The position numbers and the translations under genes are program-made. A stretch of DNA of 64,000 nt from Ramazzottius varieornatus (Eukaryota > Tardigrada > Eutardigrada > Parachela > Ramazzottiidae). The notes beneath the pieces are model-generated. The model was not told the DNA's origin and did no database searches. It saw only the letters and a program-made list of their open reading frames with translations. This document shows, piece by piece, positions 33,551-49,543 of this stretch. Where the stretch lies: contig BDGG01000014.1 of assembly GCA_001949185.1 (NCBI GenBank), positions 1,014,656 to 1,078,655 of the forward strand. The letters run 5' to 3'. Numbering within the stretch: position 1 is the stretch's first letter; every line of letters starts with the position of its first letter.

Positions 33551-36013
33551 TTACGAAATGACGCACTTTTCTTTCTTCTCTTGATCGACGCGAGGAAGCC
33601 GGCGCGTGGTCGGACCTGTTGAGCGTACCGTCATGGAGGTTGAGTGAGGCATCGGTGTGCTGCGTTGCTCTTGTTGGCGCTCGTTGGAATGACGTCGGCC
33701 GAAGTTAGGTCGAGAAGACGGGTAGGGCGAAGCAGTGGAAGCGGATGGAGGGACAGCCGAGCGTTCTTTCAACTCGAAAGCACTTTGGGAGACGGGAACG
33801 GCGGGACGCGGGAGCTGGGGCACGGGAGGCGCAAGTCGAGGAGATGGTATAACGACGGCAGCATCTTCCACAGCCTAAAAACAGAAGAAAGCCTGAGCCC
33901 TAAACCAGATCCAAAGCAGAATGGGACTTCGGCACACAAGCCCAGCAAGGTCCTCTTCCCAAGTGCCGCACTGTTGTGATGTTTTCGACTCGAAGCGTGC
34001 GCCACTTGGAAAAATGATGCTGTCGAGTTCTCAAGTGGTCCATGTTCTGAGCCATTCGGCTAACAGCGTGCGCCACTTGCCGACTTTATTTTCTTAGATC
34101 CCGTTTTGCTCAAAAACATTAAAAGTTTGCTCCCAGCTATACCTGTAAGCTTTTGGCCAGTTCGTAGTCGGACAGCGCCGGACTCATCTCTTGGTCTTTT
34201 GGTTCGACCTCGACGTTTTCCTTTTCCATCTCTGCCCTGTCGATGATCCGACCATCGTGAAGAACTCTCCCAACAGTTTCACTTTGACTCAAGCTTAAGG
34301 CCAGCTGAAAGTCCAGTTCTTCCTGCTTCCTCGCGTCGAAGACCGAAGGAGTGTTGGGGACCGACTTGGTGCAGACTCTGGGTCGGAACTTGTCGTCGAA
34401 GAAATCCGTGTTACCTTCGACGTTGCTCAGTTGTTCCCACACGCAGTCAGCCACAGTAGCGTAGCCTTGATCCGTCACCAGCGCGTATATCTGCTCGTCG
34501 TGCTTGATGATGGTGGAGAAGTGGTTGTTGCGGAAGAGGACGCAGGGACGATCAGGTTGCAGACAGTCCACCAGAGCGACCAACCCTGGATAAGTTAACT
34601 GCGTCTGCGTCCGCTCCAGCCAATCTTCCGCCAAGAGCGCTTCTCCCGCTGTATCACAGTTATCCGAAGCCTTTCCCATGATGATAAACTCCACTACAAC
34701 GGAATTTTCAGATTTATCCCGATAATTCGCTTAAACAGCAACAAGAGAGAAGTCGGACCATCCACGTCCAGTTCGCCACATGAACAACGAGATGATTCAG
34801 CAAAATTATGAAAAGTTTTGTACTGCGTTCGTTTTGTTCCTTTGGTTTGCAGCAGTTAAATTTTCTTACCAAGTCTATTGTAGCTGCCATGTTTCTCCAC
34901 AACGACTGCTGCTTCGTCTTCTTTATCGCAGATCCAACCATGGACCAGGGGAACATCTAGGACATCAAAGAGAAGAGTATCTTGGGTGAATTCGTAGCGT
35001 CGCGGTCCGCCAAAATGGACGTTGATGTCCAAGCCAGTCTGCAGCTTGGGTAAGATCGCCAACGCGTCTTGGATATTCTGCTCGTAGTTCCTCCGTACTT
35101 CTTCCGTTACCTTCTCCGGAACAGACTCGAGAACCATGGCAGCTAGCTGCGACATGAGGTTTTCCCCGCTTTGGTATTCGATCCCTTCGGAAAGGTTCAG
35201 CCGTTTGGACAGGAGGAGCGCGTTGACCAAACTGATGAGCGGGCAGGGTCCATTCTTGTTCTGCGTCACGATCGGCACGTCCTTGTTCTGGAAGGCTGTC
35301 CACTTGATCTGGTAGATACACTCTTCCACTGGTGTATCCAAGGGTAAGAAAGGGGTGGAGGTATTTTGGTTGGTCCACGAAGAAGTCACCGGAAGACTCA
35401 GCTGCTGATTGCGAGGGCTACTTCCGGTCTGCTCCTTTGGTTCCGCTGACCCTTGGTTAGCCTGTTCGTTCTGTTCGGTACCTCGTTCCGTCTTCTGGTA
35501 TTCGCCCAAAGTCCCGAGTTCTTCTTCTTGAACCATATCATGCCCTTCTCGTCCTTCTGCAACTGGAATATCGTTTGTAAGTGAAGCGGATGTCACTGAA
35601 TCAGTAGCAGGAGGACATAGAGCTGGAGACTGCTGTCGATCGGGGAGTTGACCAGTGGCTCGTTCTCCTACAGCTGCGGACTTTGGGGCTACTACCCCTT
35701 CGCCGCCACAGGTCATCTCGCATTCCCCCGAAAAAGAAGGGGGTCGGTCCAGTTTATTTTCCAGTCGTAGGCGATCTTGCACAGGCAGATAGGGCACATA
35801 GGCGTTATTGATTGATGGATTGTCCGTTTCACTCGTGATGGGAACGTGGACGATTTTCTCGCCAGTCTCCTCCAGCACTATCGGAATATTCACCACTCTG
35901 GCTTCGTTCGGAGGACATCTTTCACAGAGAATCTCCATAGACGCTGTTCCCACTTCAACAGAGATCTTGGGGTGATCGCTCTCCAGGCTGGGATGCATCG
36001 CGCGATCCATCAT
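33551..36013 (-). CDS. MINDY-1/2 family K48-ubiquitin deubiquitinase (FAM63)
   Basis: Three minus-strand exons, 36013-34870, 34693-34143 and 33874-33551, give 672 aa. After an acidic, low-complexity N terminus (about 240 aa) the MINDY catalytic domain begins: Y-Q-I-K-W, I-V-T-Q-N-K-N-G-P-C-P-L with the catalytic Cys, then V-H-F-G-G and V-P-L-V-H-G-W. Exon 2 has F-F-R-N-N-H-F-S-T (R-N-N-H-F-S-T being the catalytic His motif) and L-V-T-D-Q-G-Y. A ubiquitin-interacting motif lies at D-F-Q-L-A-L-S-L-S-Q, with a possible second near L-A-K-S-L-Q. The protein ends C-V-I-S, a CaaX box suggesting prenylation and membrane attachment. The family trims K48-linked polyubiquitin from the distal end. Confidence 0.92.
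33955..34085. repeat. Dispersed GTGCGCCACTTGG repeat in MINDY intron 2
   Basis: CCCAAGTGCCGCACTG, GCGTGCGCCACTTGGAAAAA and GCGTGCGCCACTTGCC occur within 130 bp, in both orientations. They match the repeats in the GAD, kinase and carboxypeptidase introns. Confidence 0.6.
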
Positions 36014-37425
36014 GTCACTAAAAGAATCCCACGGTTAATCCAGTCGTAAGTCTGCAACGATACACTCTTCGTACATCAAGATAAATAACCATCCATATGA
36101 AATAAACTATGTAGCCGATGAAGAGAAGAATGGAGGACGACAGGCGCGTTAAAGCGTGAAACACGAGGAGAATAATCTGAATACATTCCACAACGGAAGA
36201 GAGGATTCCGAATCAAAGTTTTTGATTTATTTCCGTCCGGAACTGGATCGGAAATCCACACACAATTTGGTCGACTCAAGTGCGCATGGGTGCATGCAGC
36301 GCGCGCTAGGAGATACATCATGGTGCTCTGTATGCTGGTGCGTGCAATGGACCGATGGAACCATTCGAACGGCAGCGGCCGCGCCCCTCCAGTTATGACA
36401 GATGCTTACTCATTCATTGTTCACGTCACTGCGGCTGAACTTCCGACCACCAGTTCAGACGGTTTGTCCTTGTAGATTACCATCAATGCCGATTTGAAGT
36501 GGGATTAAGGCAGTTTGTTGAGCCATGCGGTTGATACTTCCGATCGATCAGTTTAGAGTGGTTTCTCAATTGATTAGTCAGCGAGCTGTTCCTGCCTTTA
36601 ACAGCTTCCTCGTCCGCGTGGTAGAAAGTCTGTCTGCTCGGTCGGTTGACTTGCGAAAGGAAAAACTTGAAAGTGGAAAGAGTGACAGACACGCTTGGAG
36701 AACGAACGGCAACGTCGTCGACGTGAGGATGAATCAAGTCAGACAGGTCATGTCCCGACATGTGCTGCCGATACACCAAAACAGCGACTCGGAAAATCGG
36801 TTCAACTGGCGTCTGTTTAGCTTCTGCCAGCGTCATTAAAGAGGATTAATACAGTGGTTTTTTTCTGCGCATCATCATGGTCTGCTGACTGGCCTTTCCC
36901 TTTCTGACCTAATATTTTCCGCGAGGGATAATCAGTTGGCCGTTACAGTTTGCTTAATGTCCTCGGGTTTGCTAGGAAAAATCTTGAAAATGAGGCGATT
37001 GATGCAGCGGAAGTGATTCACAAGGCCCACTGGGTCATCCAGATTTCGTATCTTCTATTGTTTTAGCGGACCAATCAAGCCCATCTTGATTGTTTTTTTT
37101 TGGGGCGCTTGACCATTCTGTTCCCTTTGTGGAACGCCCCGAAAACTTTAGTTTTTCCGATCAAGGCCGTGCCGTCCTAGTTCGTGACGTAACTTCTCAT
37201 TCACGCTGTTTTCAATCAACAATCAACGATACCGTACATTATACCGATTTGCTGGATCTCGACTCCTGAGTCTGGACCGAAGAGACCTTCATCGCATCTT
37301 CTTACCTCCTTATCGTCTTTTCACTTTTGGATCTCTTATCAGTTCTTGCAGCATGCAGCATTACGTGATTGGCACGTAAACGTTTTTATGTTAGCCTGGT
37401 CAAGGTTCCTACGGAGCACAGTCTG
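36014..37425. other. Divergent intergenic region (MINDY / DYRK1)
   Basis: The two genes are transcribed away from each other, so this 1.4 kb should hold both promoters and 5' UTRs. No TATA box or named site can be assigned with confidence, and no further gene is recognised. An upstream non-coding or short coding first exon of the kinase could lie here. Confidence 0.45.
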
Positions 37426-41160
<3,735 letters not shown>

Positions 41161-41860
41161 GAGAGTCCTCCGTCAAAACCAATTGCTGGTGGGTGCGCCT
41201 GTATTTTCTGGTTTTTCGCCGTCTTTCACCTTCTACTGCTTCCAGTCCCACAACCATAGATCTATAAACGCCTCCTTTTTCCCAGATACCGTGTGAATGA
41301 TTTCGGGAAGTTTCGAATGGGATTCGACGGGCCGACGGAAGTCAGGTTTCGTCTAGCCGAGATCGATGGCCGCTGCTGCAGACGACAGAGTCTTGAAGGC
41401 TACGGCTCAATGCGGCAGGCCGTACTTCGGCCAAAGGAAATCGGCACCATTATTAGATTAAACTGTGATCTCGTAAACTCTGTGATATGAAATCCTGTGA
41501 TTCCAGCGCTTGCAGGTACTTTTCCCGCTGTTCATGCTTGTATACCCATCTTATCTGGTCTTTTTTTGCTCCGAGTTCAAGGTAGCAAACGGAATAACTT
41601 GTCTGTTTGTTGTAGGCTGGAACGCGAAACTGAAGAGGGGAAAACGTAAGAAGGAGGACGTTGTGTGGAGTGATTTGATGTTTTGCGTAATTTATTGACT
41701 GGTGAACTCGATAATCTGATTATTCTGCGTAAAAAAGGAGCGGTCGTCGTGTACAGTGTTTCCGCGTTTCTTGTCAAGAGTAGAGAATAAAAAAATGTCA
41801 TCGCTTGGTTTTTCATCGGTCCATTTTCTACCAAGTTAACAGCGACGGAGTCAAACAAGG

Positions 41861-43723
41861 TTATACGGGATCTTGAGAGTCTTTTGACGTGCCACTTGAT
41901 TCGACAGTTTCGTTCGACTTTGTCGTCGCGTCGCCCTTCTCGTTTTCCTTGGTTCCATTCTGTTTGCCTTTCTGTTGCTGTTTCACTTTGGGCTTCTTCT
42001 CGTAGACTACAGGGCTATCTTCTGAGCCGTTGACGATGGCATCACTGACAGGCTTCTTGCCTTGTTTCTTCTCTTTAACCACCGCGGGCTTCTTCTCCGC
42101 CGAAGGGTAGGCGGCTTCCGCTGTTCTCCGCAGCTCTTCCTGCTCAAATTCTTTCCTGATTGGAGCTAGTAGCCGGTTCACGACGGCTGCGACACCAGAC
42201 TTCAAATCTGCCGAGACCATCTTCTTTTCTGCAAAATCCTACAATAAAAAACAATACTGAGAGAGATCGAACTCGCTTTCCATCTGACATGCATACAAGG
42301 ACGCAAGAGAATATTCCCCTCCGGTGTATGCATGTACGCGAAAGGGTCCATTATTCTCGTACCTGCATACTTCAAAATCAAATTAAACGCGGGACGCACA
42401 GTATGCAGGTGATGACATCGCTGAGGTTACCTTCTCCAGTGAAGCGTAATCGGGATAGGTCATATTCCCGCCCCATTTCTCGTCACGTTCTATCGTAAAA
42501 GTGTCTTCGCCGAAGGTTTCCTTGAGGATGGGAAAAACTACTTGTTTGGTGAAGGCCAGAATGCCGTTTCCTTCTATCACTCCATCAATCGAGTCCGCTT
42601 TCTTCAGCTTGTCTTTCACCTGCCTTTCCGTATCCAGCAGATCTATCTTACTTTCTGCTTCTGATGAACTCATTTTACCTCCTGTCAATCCCGGAATCTG
42701 CAAATACAAATACGTGACTTTACTGAAACAGAATATATCGAAATATTTTGTACCATTGGGTTCATCAAATGAATGCGTTTCTTGTATCCCAACTGGGGTA
42801 GATATTTCTCAGCAAAGGTGAAAATTTTCCTCTGGTCAACTCCACCGAACTGTGCGTCTACACCAAGATGCTCTTCGTCCAGAGCTTGGAGACCGGGGTA
42901 CAAAAGACCGGAGAGAAGCGCGTTGGAGACCTGCTTGACCACTTCCGCTCCGGCCTTCTTGGCGTCGTGCTCGGTGACTATCGACGAAAGCCTATAGACA
43001 TCCATCGTGTAGCCTTCCTTCTTCTGCATATCCGTCCCTTTGACGAACCTCAGCTTGTCTAGTGGAACATTGATCGACCGGAGCATCGCTACAAAGGAAA
43101 CGGAACAATGTTGGACAGTGCAAGATTTTAGCGTACGACGTGCCACAACCGGAAGTCCCATGGCAAGCCGTGCGGTAAACCACCATGCCTATGTACCGCG
43201 ACAAGTCGCGCATGACGTCAAAAGAATGAACTAGAAAGTGACGAATACACTGACGTCAATGCGCGACTTGATCGAAGCACGTCGGAAAGCATTTTCGACA
43301 TTCTTCCCGATCTGAAAACCTTGTCTTGCCTTCGATAACGTATTTGTAGTATTTTGTCCTTTCTTCTAGTAAACTCCACGGTGCTTTCTGGTTATCAAGA
43401 TAAGCATGGAGATCAGCAAGAAGAATCGTAACTTCGCAGCCAGCTTTCAGGAAGTCGGCAATCTTCATCATGGGAACGAAGTAAGCGATGTGCGGTCGAC
43501 CCGTCGTCGCTGTGCCCCAGTAGACCTTGACAGGGCGCTTTTCTTTCCCGAGGATATCCACTAAGCTTTCCGAGCCGAGGACTTCCTGGAGGTTGCGAGT
43601 AATCAGCTGCGTCTTGGAAAATGTCTCTTCGTCCGCATCTCCCAAAGCAGCCTTTAGCTTTTCCCTCCATGGCTCGGATTCTGCCGTGGTCGTCGTGGGA
43701 GACTGTGGTCCGTTCATATCCAT
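41861..43723 (-). CDS. Cytosolic tyrosyl-tRNA synthetase without EMAPII domain
   Basis: Four minus-strand exons: 43723-43330, 43088-42754, 42697-42431 and 42238-41861, giving 457 aa. The class I HIGH motif appears as [10 protein letters not shown] and the KMSKS loop as [12 protein letters not shown], both in the eukaryotic cytosolic form. [14 protein letters not shown] and [10 protein letters not shown] are also conserved. It charges tRNA-Tyr. After the anticodon-binding region (L-L-A-P-I-R-K-E-F) the protein ends in about 70 Lys/Glu/Ser-rich residues; the EMAPII-like tRNA-binding domain of vertebrate and insect TyrRS is absent. The first intron has a GC donor (GAAG|GCAAGA), required to keep frame with the conserved A-M-L-R-S. 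Confidence 0.93.
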
Positions 43724-44458
43724 CCTGAAGCTTGACCAGTAATCTATAAGAGCAAGAAAGAAACGGACTTGAGATGGGAAGCTGCAACACTGACTTCAGA
43801 CTTGGAGAGTAACGTGGCTGTGACGTCGTCAAGGTTGCTCCAAGTAGTACAAGTAGCAATGAACCGTGAAACTCGCCTCGACCTCTCAGGAAGGAAATTG
43901 ACCTGGAAATCTGCAACGTTGGTGGTTGTGGGAAAGCACTGGACAATCAAAGTCAGGAGTATTCTCAGAGGAAAAGATATCTTCCAGATGAGAATCTCTT
44001 CCGGCGATTACATCAGAATGTTCAATGAATCCATGTTGCCAACTTGGCTCAGTGAAGAATGCATGTTGGTTCTCGCTTGATTGATAGATAATATGGACTA
44101 CGAATGAAAACTGCTCAATCAAATGGAGCTTCCGGAAGCAATCAACTCGGTATAGCAAACCAGGTGTTACATCACTGCGGTTGCCATACTTTTTGTTTAT
44201 GGCTGGATTCTTCTGGCAGTGAAGCAGCCAGTTGGGTCATCTTGTCACGTAACAGTTGTACCATTCTAGGCACGAGATTTTTTCTTAATCTCGTTGACGT
44301 GCTTTCTTTGCAGTTTAATGTTGCATCGAAGAACTGAACGGTCGCGAATCGCGAGTCGCGAATGCGAGTTTCGTGCAAGTTATCTTTTACGGATGAAACA
44401 TACTGTTCGGCGCCGCGCAATGTAAAAAACCCCGTCGCAGTAAGACATCGTGAAAAGA
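43724..44458. other. Intergenic upstream of TyrRS
   Basis: This should hold the TyrRS promoter and 5' UTR (reading leftwards). No other gene is supported; the open frames here are short and unlike any family I know. Confidence 0.4.
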
Positions 44459-44761
44459 ATCCGAGATTATAGAAAGCTCGGCGAAGCTAAAATAAGCCGT
44501 TTTGGCCGTTCTTAGCCGTGGCTAAAACTATTTTATCCGCGGCTAAAGCAGCTAAAATACTTTTAGCCACGGCGAGAATGTATTGTGCGTTCGAATGGTT
44601 TATTGATGCCAAAACTATTTTAGCCGACTCAACATCAATAAATCAATCGAACGCACAATACATTTTAGCCGTGGCTTAAGTATTTTAGCTGCTTTAGCCG
44701 CGGCTAAAATATTTTTAGCCACGGCTAAGAACGGCTAAGAACGGCCTTCTATATCCGAGAT
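44459..44761. mobile_element. Palindromic hAT-like foldback MITE
   Basis: The element is an almost complete palindrome built from AGCCGTGGCTAAAA and CCGCGGCTAAAG units. Its two arms pair around a centre near 44610, including GTATTGTGCGTTCGA and its inverse. ATCCGAGAT occurs at both edges (44459-44467 and 44753-44761), a target duplication of 8-9 bp as expected for hAT. There is no ORF. Confidence 0.75.
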
Positions 44762-45228
44762 GGGCCTCCTAGTAAGAAAGGTCGTTTGGCATCTAAACTG
44801 ACAGCAATTAGGTTAATTGTTCCAGCTGAGGAAACGTGGATGACAGATGTGTTTCCGCCCGTTCAGCTGCAACAGCGTTCGTCGGAAGAACTTCAAACCG
44901 AAGTAACAGATGGTAACGCTGAACAGCGCATGTGGAATGCACTGATTTGTTTCGGTTATAAACGTTCCATATATTTGTGCAACGTTTCCTGAATGTACAC
45001 CAGTCAACATCCGGTGGATCATTTCCTAATGAGCCTCGATCGACGTACAATCGTATCTCCTTCATGTAAACTCGTTAGCCGCAACAAGTGTGAAGTCTTA
45101 TCCGTGTACAGACGATTTTTCTTCGCGATCGTTGCCAAGATTCGCTCTTGATCGTCTTTTTTCATCTGGTTTTGAGCATGATAAATAAGGGAGAGTGATT
45201 TGGTGTGTTTGGTGGAAAGTTGGAGGTG

Positions 45229-48200
45229 ATGGGTCCACCCAAGCCCGTCTTGATTCCTCCGACGTCGGCTAATCAGCCAAGAAAGGCTCGAGTATCGGTT
45301 GCCTCAACTTCGGCCACATCCCAACCCTCTTCGCATCCATCTTCCCTATCGTCAGCTAACGAGAAAGTACCTGTGCGTAAAGCTGTCAGTGATGGGATCG
45401 CGCGACCATCACCCGCCGGTAATTTCCCGGCCGCGAGCGGTCGAAATAGTATTTGTCCATCGGCTTTAGCTTTTATTGGTCAAGAGCGCAGGCTGTTTTG
45501 ACTTGGCTACGATACGAGCATCACAATGATTGCTTCAGGTCCGGCCCGTGTGTCTTCGCCGCTGTTGGGTCGCCGACCAGTCACTGCTGTTTCCAGTGGC
45601 AAGCTTTCGCTGATGGGATTGCTCGACCCTTTTGGTATTTGTTTGATGTGGAAACGATGCTTTGCTGTTCAGTGAAGGAGAATGTGGTGGAGCAGCTGAC
45701 CACTGTCGAGGCATACCAGATCATGGCCGAGTGTTTGGCCCAGTTGGTGCGCAAAATGAGCGTGTGTTTGGGCGGCGTGGGCAACGCCATGGCGCTCCTC
45801 CGTTGGATGTCCTCTGTCGGTACGAGCCCATGCAAGTCTCCATGATTATATGTGACTTCTTCAAATCCAAGGCGATGTCACTGTGTGTCCTAGACAGAAA
45901 TTTCAACGTGATGCTACGCAGTAGCGGATGTCTGAAGACCTTAGCTTCGGCCACGCGTCTACTGATGTACAGCCAGCAACGAGCTTATCAGTCGGCCGGC
46001 GAGCTCTTGCTCATCTGTTGTGCCAGCAGTACGTACGTATTTACGTGCTCTTCCATCCCACATGTCCAAAGTGTCCAAATCTGATTCCTCTCTACAGGTA
46101 GCAACGTACAAGTCCTCTGGCGAAGCGGGACTTTTAGCAGCATGCTGGCGCACTTGCCCACCGTCCAACCATCGGCTCGCTTCGTCGCCGTCGCCGACAT
46201 GGTTCTCCGTGTCTGCTACCAAATTGTCAACCGCCGTAGGTCAAACCATACTTATTTTCCCCTTTGACATTTACTTGGCTTGAAGAAAGAAAATCCAGTG
46301 TCTTGTTTCTTATTATGATCAGGAAGTACGATGTCGTCGTTTGTTAGTCGAGCGCTGGCAACTTCGTTGATCAATCTACTGCGGACCCTGTGGGAAGGGA
46401 CGATTCGTGATCGCTTCGAGGTCATCCGAAAGTACTCCATCTGCCTTCGCAAACTTTTACGAAGCAGTAAGCAACGTGCTGCCAATCAAAGTGTGTTTCC
46501 CCATGTACAATGTTTCAATGTTGGTGGGTTGGTGTAATAGAGAGTGTGCGAGCCATATTTCACGAGCAGCATGCAGTGCAGTTTTTCAAGCAGATGTGCA
46601 AGACGACGGCCAACATCGAGCTGCTGGAAGTGGGTGCTGCCGTCTTGCTGGCTTCCTTCCCCAGCCGCAAGCTACCTCTCCCTTCCATCAGCCATCCTTT
46701 ACATCTACCGGCCTTACGCAAGTTGTCGAAATTGGCCAGCCGGCTGGCCAACCTAAACAGCAGTAAGCTCCAATTAACTCGTTTTTATATACCCTTAGTC
46801 ATCTCTTTAGTCTTTCACTGTAAAGTCTTGTCCTCAGTTCAGACTCTGCTTGCTAGAATGTTCCGAGATAATGCTCGACCCAGAAGAATCGGAGCTAACC
46901 ATCGACGAGGAAAAGGAGAACGAGGAGGACAATGGCCAAGCCAAAGTTGCAGCCTCCGATTGGTCCACTTCACTTCCCGAAAAGCTACTGCCCTCAATAG
47001 CAAGGACGAAGGGCCGAAAGGTGCTGTTGAGCAAACCGGCCAACTTGAACATCTACAAGCTCTTTTTCCCAGAGCTTGGCGCTAGGCACAAGCAAATTCC
47101 CCAGACGTTGTCCGTCAGTCCGTCAGTCACTGGCCCGACTCATAACCTCACTTTGCGAGGGGCGCTGTCTTCCCGCTCCAGCCTGAACACCTCCATCACA
47201 TCCAGCCGTAGTTGCCTTTCCTCCAAGAAAGCCAGCCAAGCCAAGGCTGTCATCAAACCATCCAAATCCAAACTGTCCATCAAGACTTGCTCCTCAAAGT
47301 CGTCGACCAACGTCCATAGCAATATGGACAGATACATCGATCCGCTCAACGATGAATCAGTTGACGAGATGGATACGGCTAAAATGCCACACGGTGAACG
47401 TGGTTTGATATTTCCTTACAGAAGAACAGCCCACCCCGATCTGCCCGAGTTTGATCGGCTTCGCTCGCAGGAGAACAACCCCGAACCTTCCTTTCTTCTT
47501 CTCTCCGAACCACTTGCAGCCCCTATCACCATCGAAGATCGTCGAAGGATACTGTGGTCCGAGCTGGAGCGACTGACCAAGCCCATCAACCGATCCTTCC
47601 CCCAGGAAGTGGTCTACGATCAGGACAAGCTGCTGACAGCCATCTTCAGCGATGAAGATCGATGGCGCGCCATGTCCGATGAGACCTTCGAGGCTGAACT
47701 GACCCACTTGAACTCCACCTTCTTCCTCAAGCGTGAAGGTCGTCTGCGTTTCGACTCCCTCTTCGAAAGTGGCAACTTGAGAAAAGCCATTCAGGTTGAC
47801 CATCAGGAGTATGACTTGTGCCTAGCAGCGGATATTGGCAGAGCCATTGCTGGACAGTGGTATTACTTCCAGGTGTCCGGTATGAAGGCCAGGACAGCCT
47901 ACAGGTTTAATATCATCAACGGCAATCGACCTTCTTGCTTTTACGGTAAAGGTATGCAACCAGCGGTCTTTTCGCTGAAAGAAGCCAGGAGTGTACCGCT
48001 GAAGGCCAGCAGAATGGCGGCTGGAGGAGAGGCGGTAGTAAGATTGCTTGCTACAGGAATAACTACCGCAGCGGCTATACTGGCAGTAGAAAGCAAACGA
48101 CTTCTTTGGGCTTCTTTACGCTCAGCTTCACTTTGGACTTTCCTCTCAAGGACGATGTGGTCTATGTGGCCTATCATTACCCCTATACCTGGTCCTATCT

Positions 48201-49543
48201 GCAGGTACGATATCCGATATGACAGCTCAGCAAACGAAGGCCATCAGATCATTTTCGCAATTGGCGCACGTTCCTAGTTATATCGGCTCGATGTGTGCGT
48301 CAGTGGAGAAAGTGATCTTGGGCTGGTTTCCAACTGGCGCATGTTCTCCAAGTTGTTAGCTGGACGCGTGCGCCACTTGGTCAATGATCTGGTCGAGCTT
48401 GTTCGCCGAACTGCGACATGACAAACCGCCTGTCGGTTACAATGAGGTTTATTTTTTTCCTTTCTGCAGAGAAGGTTGTTGAGCTGGGAAGCGGCGACGG
48501 CAAGGAGAAAGGACGTTTTCTTCTGCAATCAGCCGCTAACAACAACGCTATCCGGTCTGGCACTACCTCTGCTGACCGTCACTTCCCTTCCAACCAGTTC
48601 AGTCGAGCCTCTGGATAAGCCCTACATTGTTCTGACAGCACGCGTCCACCCGTCGGAAAGCAACGCCAGTTTTACTATGGATGGTCTGTTGGACTTTCTT
48701 AGTAGCCGCGACGCGGTGGCGGTGGAACTTTTGTCTAAGTTTGTCTTCAAGATCGTCCCAATGCTCAACCCAGACGGTAATAAAGGCTACAGACAAATTC
48801 ATCATCAGAGTCAAGATGACATAAAAATGATGGCTTCTAGGGGTGGTTTGTGGGAATTCCAGATGTTCGATGGCAGGACTCGATCTGAACCGACAATGGC
48901 AGGATCCAGCCGAAGATTTGGCCCCACCCATCTTCCATGTGAAGAACCTGTTGCATGCACTGGCTGAAGAAAAGAAAGCCCTGTACTTGTTCATGGACTT
49001 TCACGGACACAGCAACCAGAAGAATGTTTTTGTTTATGGCTGCAGTCCTTTTAAAGACTGGATGAACCCTACAGCAGACCAAGACGGCGAAACATCTGAG
49101 GAGGAGCAAAGCGGAGACGAAGAAAGCCACCAGAAAGCCAACGATATGGACAACGATACCAAAGTCAGTTTATAACTGTTATAACTCTGTCTCTTTTCTT
49201 GACCGATCTCCACGGTTGTTTCTTTCAGGAATTTGCCTTGGCCATGCGGAAGCTGTCAAAGACGTTATGTCTGCGCAACTGTCTGTACGAAGTGCAGGAC
49301 AGTCGCGAAGCCAGTGCGAGGGTGTCTGTATGGCGTCAGTTCGGCTGTCCCCGAAGTTACACGCTGGAAAGTTCCTTCTGTGGCTTCGACGCTGGTGTCT
49401 ACCAAGGCTCACAGATAAGTATTGGTCATCTGAGAGAAACTGGTCGGGATGTACTGAAAGCTCTCTGTAGTATGGCTGTCGGTTCGCTACCGAGCTTGTC
49501 CACTCCTTCAGAAAATGGTATCGCTGTCTTTGAAGACGTTTAG
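45229..49543 (+). CDS. CCP1/Nna1-type cytosolic carboxypeptidase (tubulin deglutamylase family)
   Basis: The N-terminal half (about 45229-46770) encodes helical, armadillo-like segments over several exons, such as E-N-V-V-E-Q-L-T-T-V-E-A-Y-Q-I. From about 46850 one long exon carries an acidic stretch, then L-R-F-D-S-L-F-E-S-G-N-L-R-K-A-I-Q-V, E-Y-D-L, Y-R-F-N-I-I-N and G-M-Q-P, the N-terminal domain signature of CCP enzymes. The M14 domain continues with V-A-Y-H-Y-P-Y-T, A-R-V-H-P-S-E-S-N (zinc His/Glu), L-N-P-D-G, L-D-L-N-R-Q-W, D-F-H-G-H-S (zinc His) and Y-T-L-E-S-S-F-C-G (catalytic Glu). Members remove glutamates from tubulin and other proteins. Near 47985 the frame changes by one base between G-M-Q-P-A-V-F-S and the downstream C-Y-R-N-N-Y, with no usable intron. 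N-terminal exon joints are not all resolved. Neighbouring introns hold the CAAGTGGCGCAC repeat. Confidence 0.85.
48255..48410. repeat. Dispersed GTGCGCCACTTGG repeat in carboxypeptidase intron
   Basis: TTGGCGCACGTTCC, AACTGGCGCATGTTCTCC and ACGCGTGCGCCACTTGGTC lie within 110 bp between TATATCGGCTCGATGTG-like spacers. Same family as in four other introns. Confidence 0.6.

Noticed and set aside
36483-36839. Overlapping frames on both strands between MINDY and DYRK1
   Set aside because: Composition is not protein-like, there is no homology and no splice context. Treated as promoter region.
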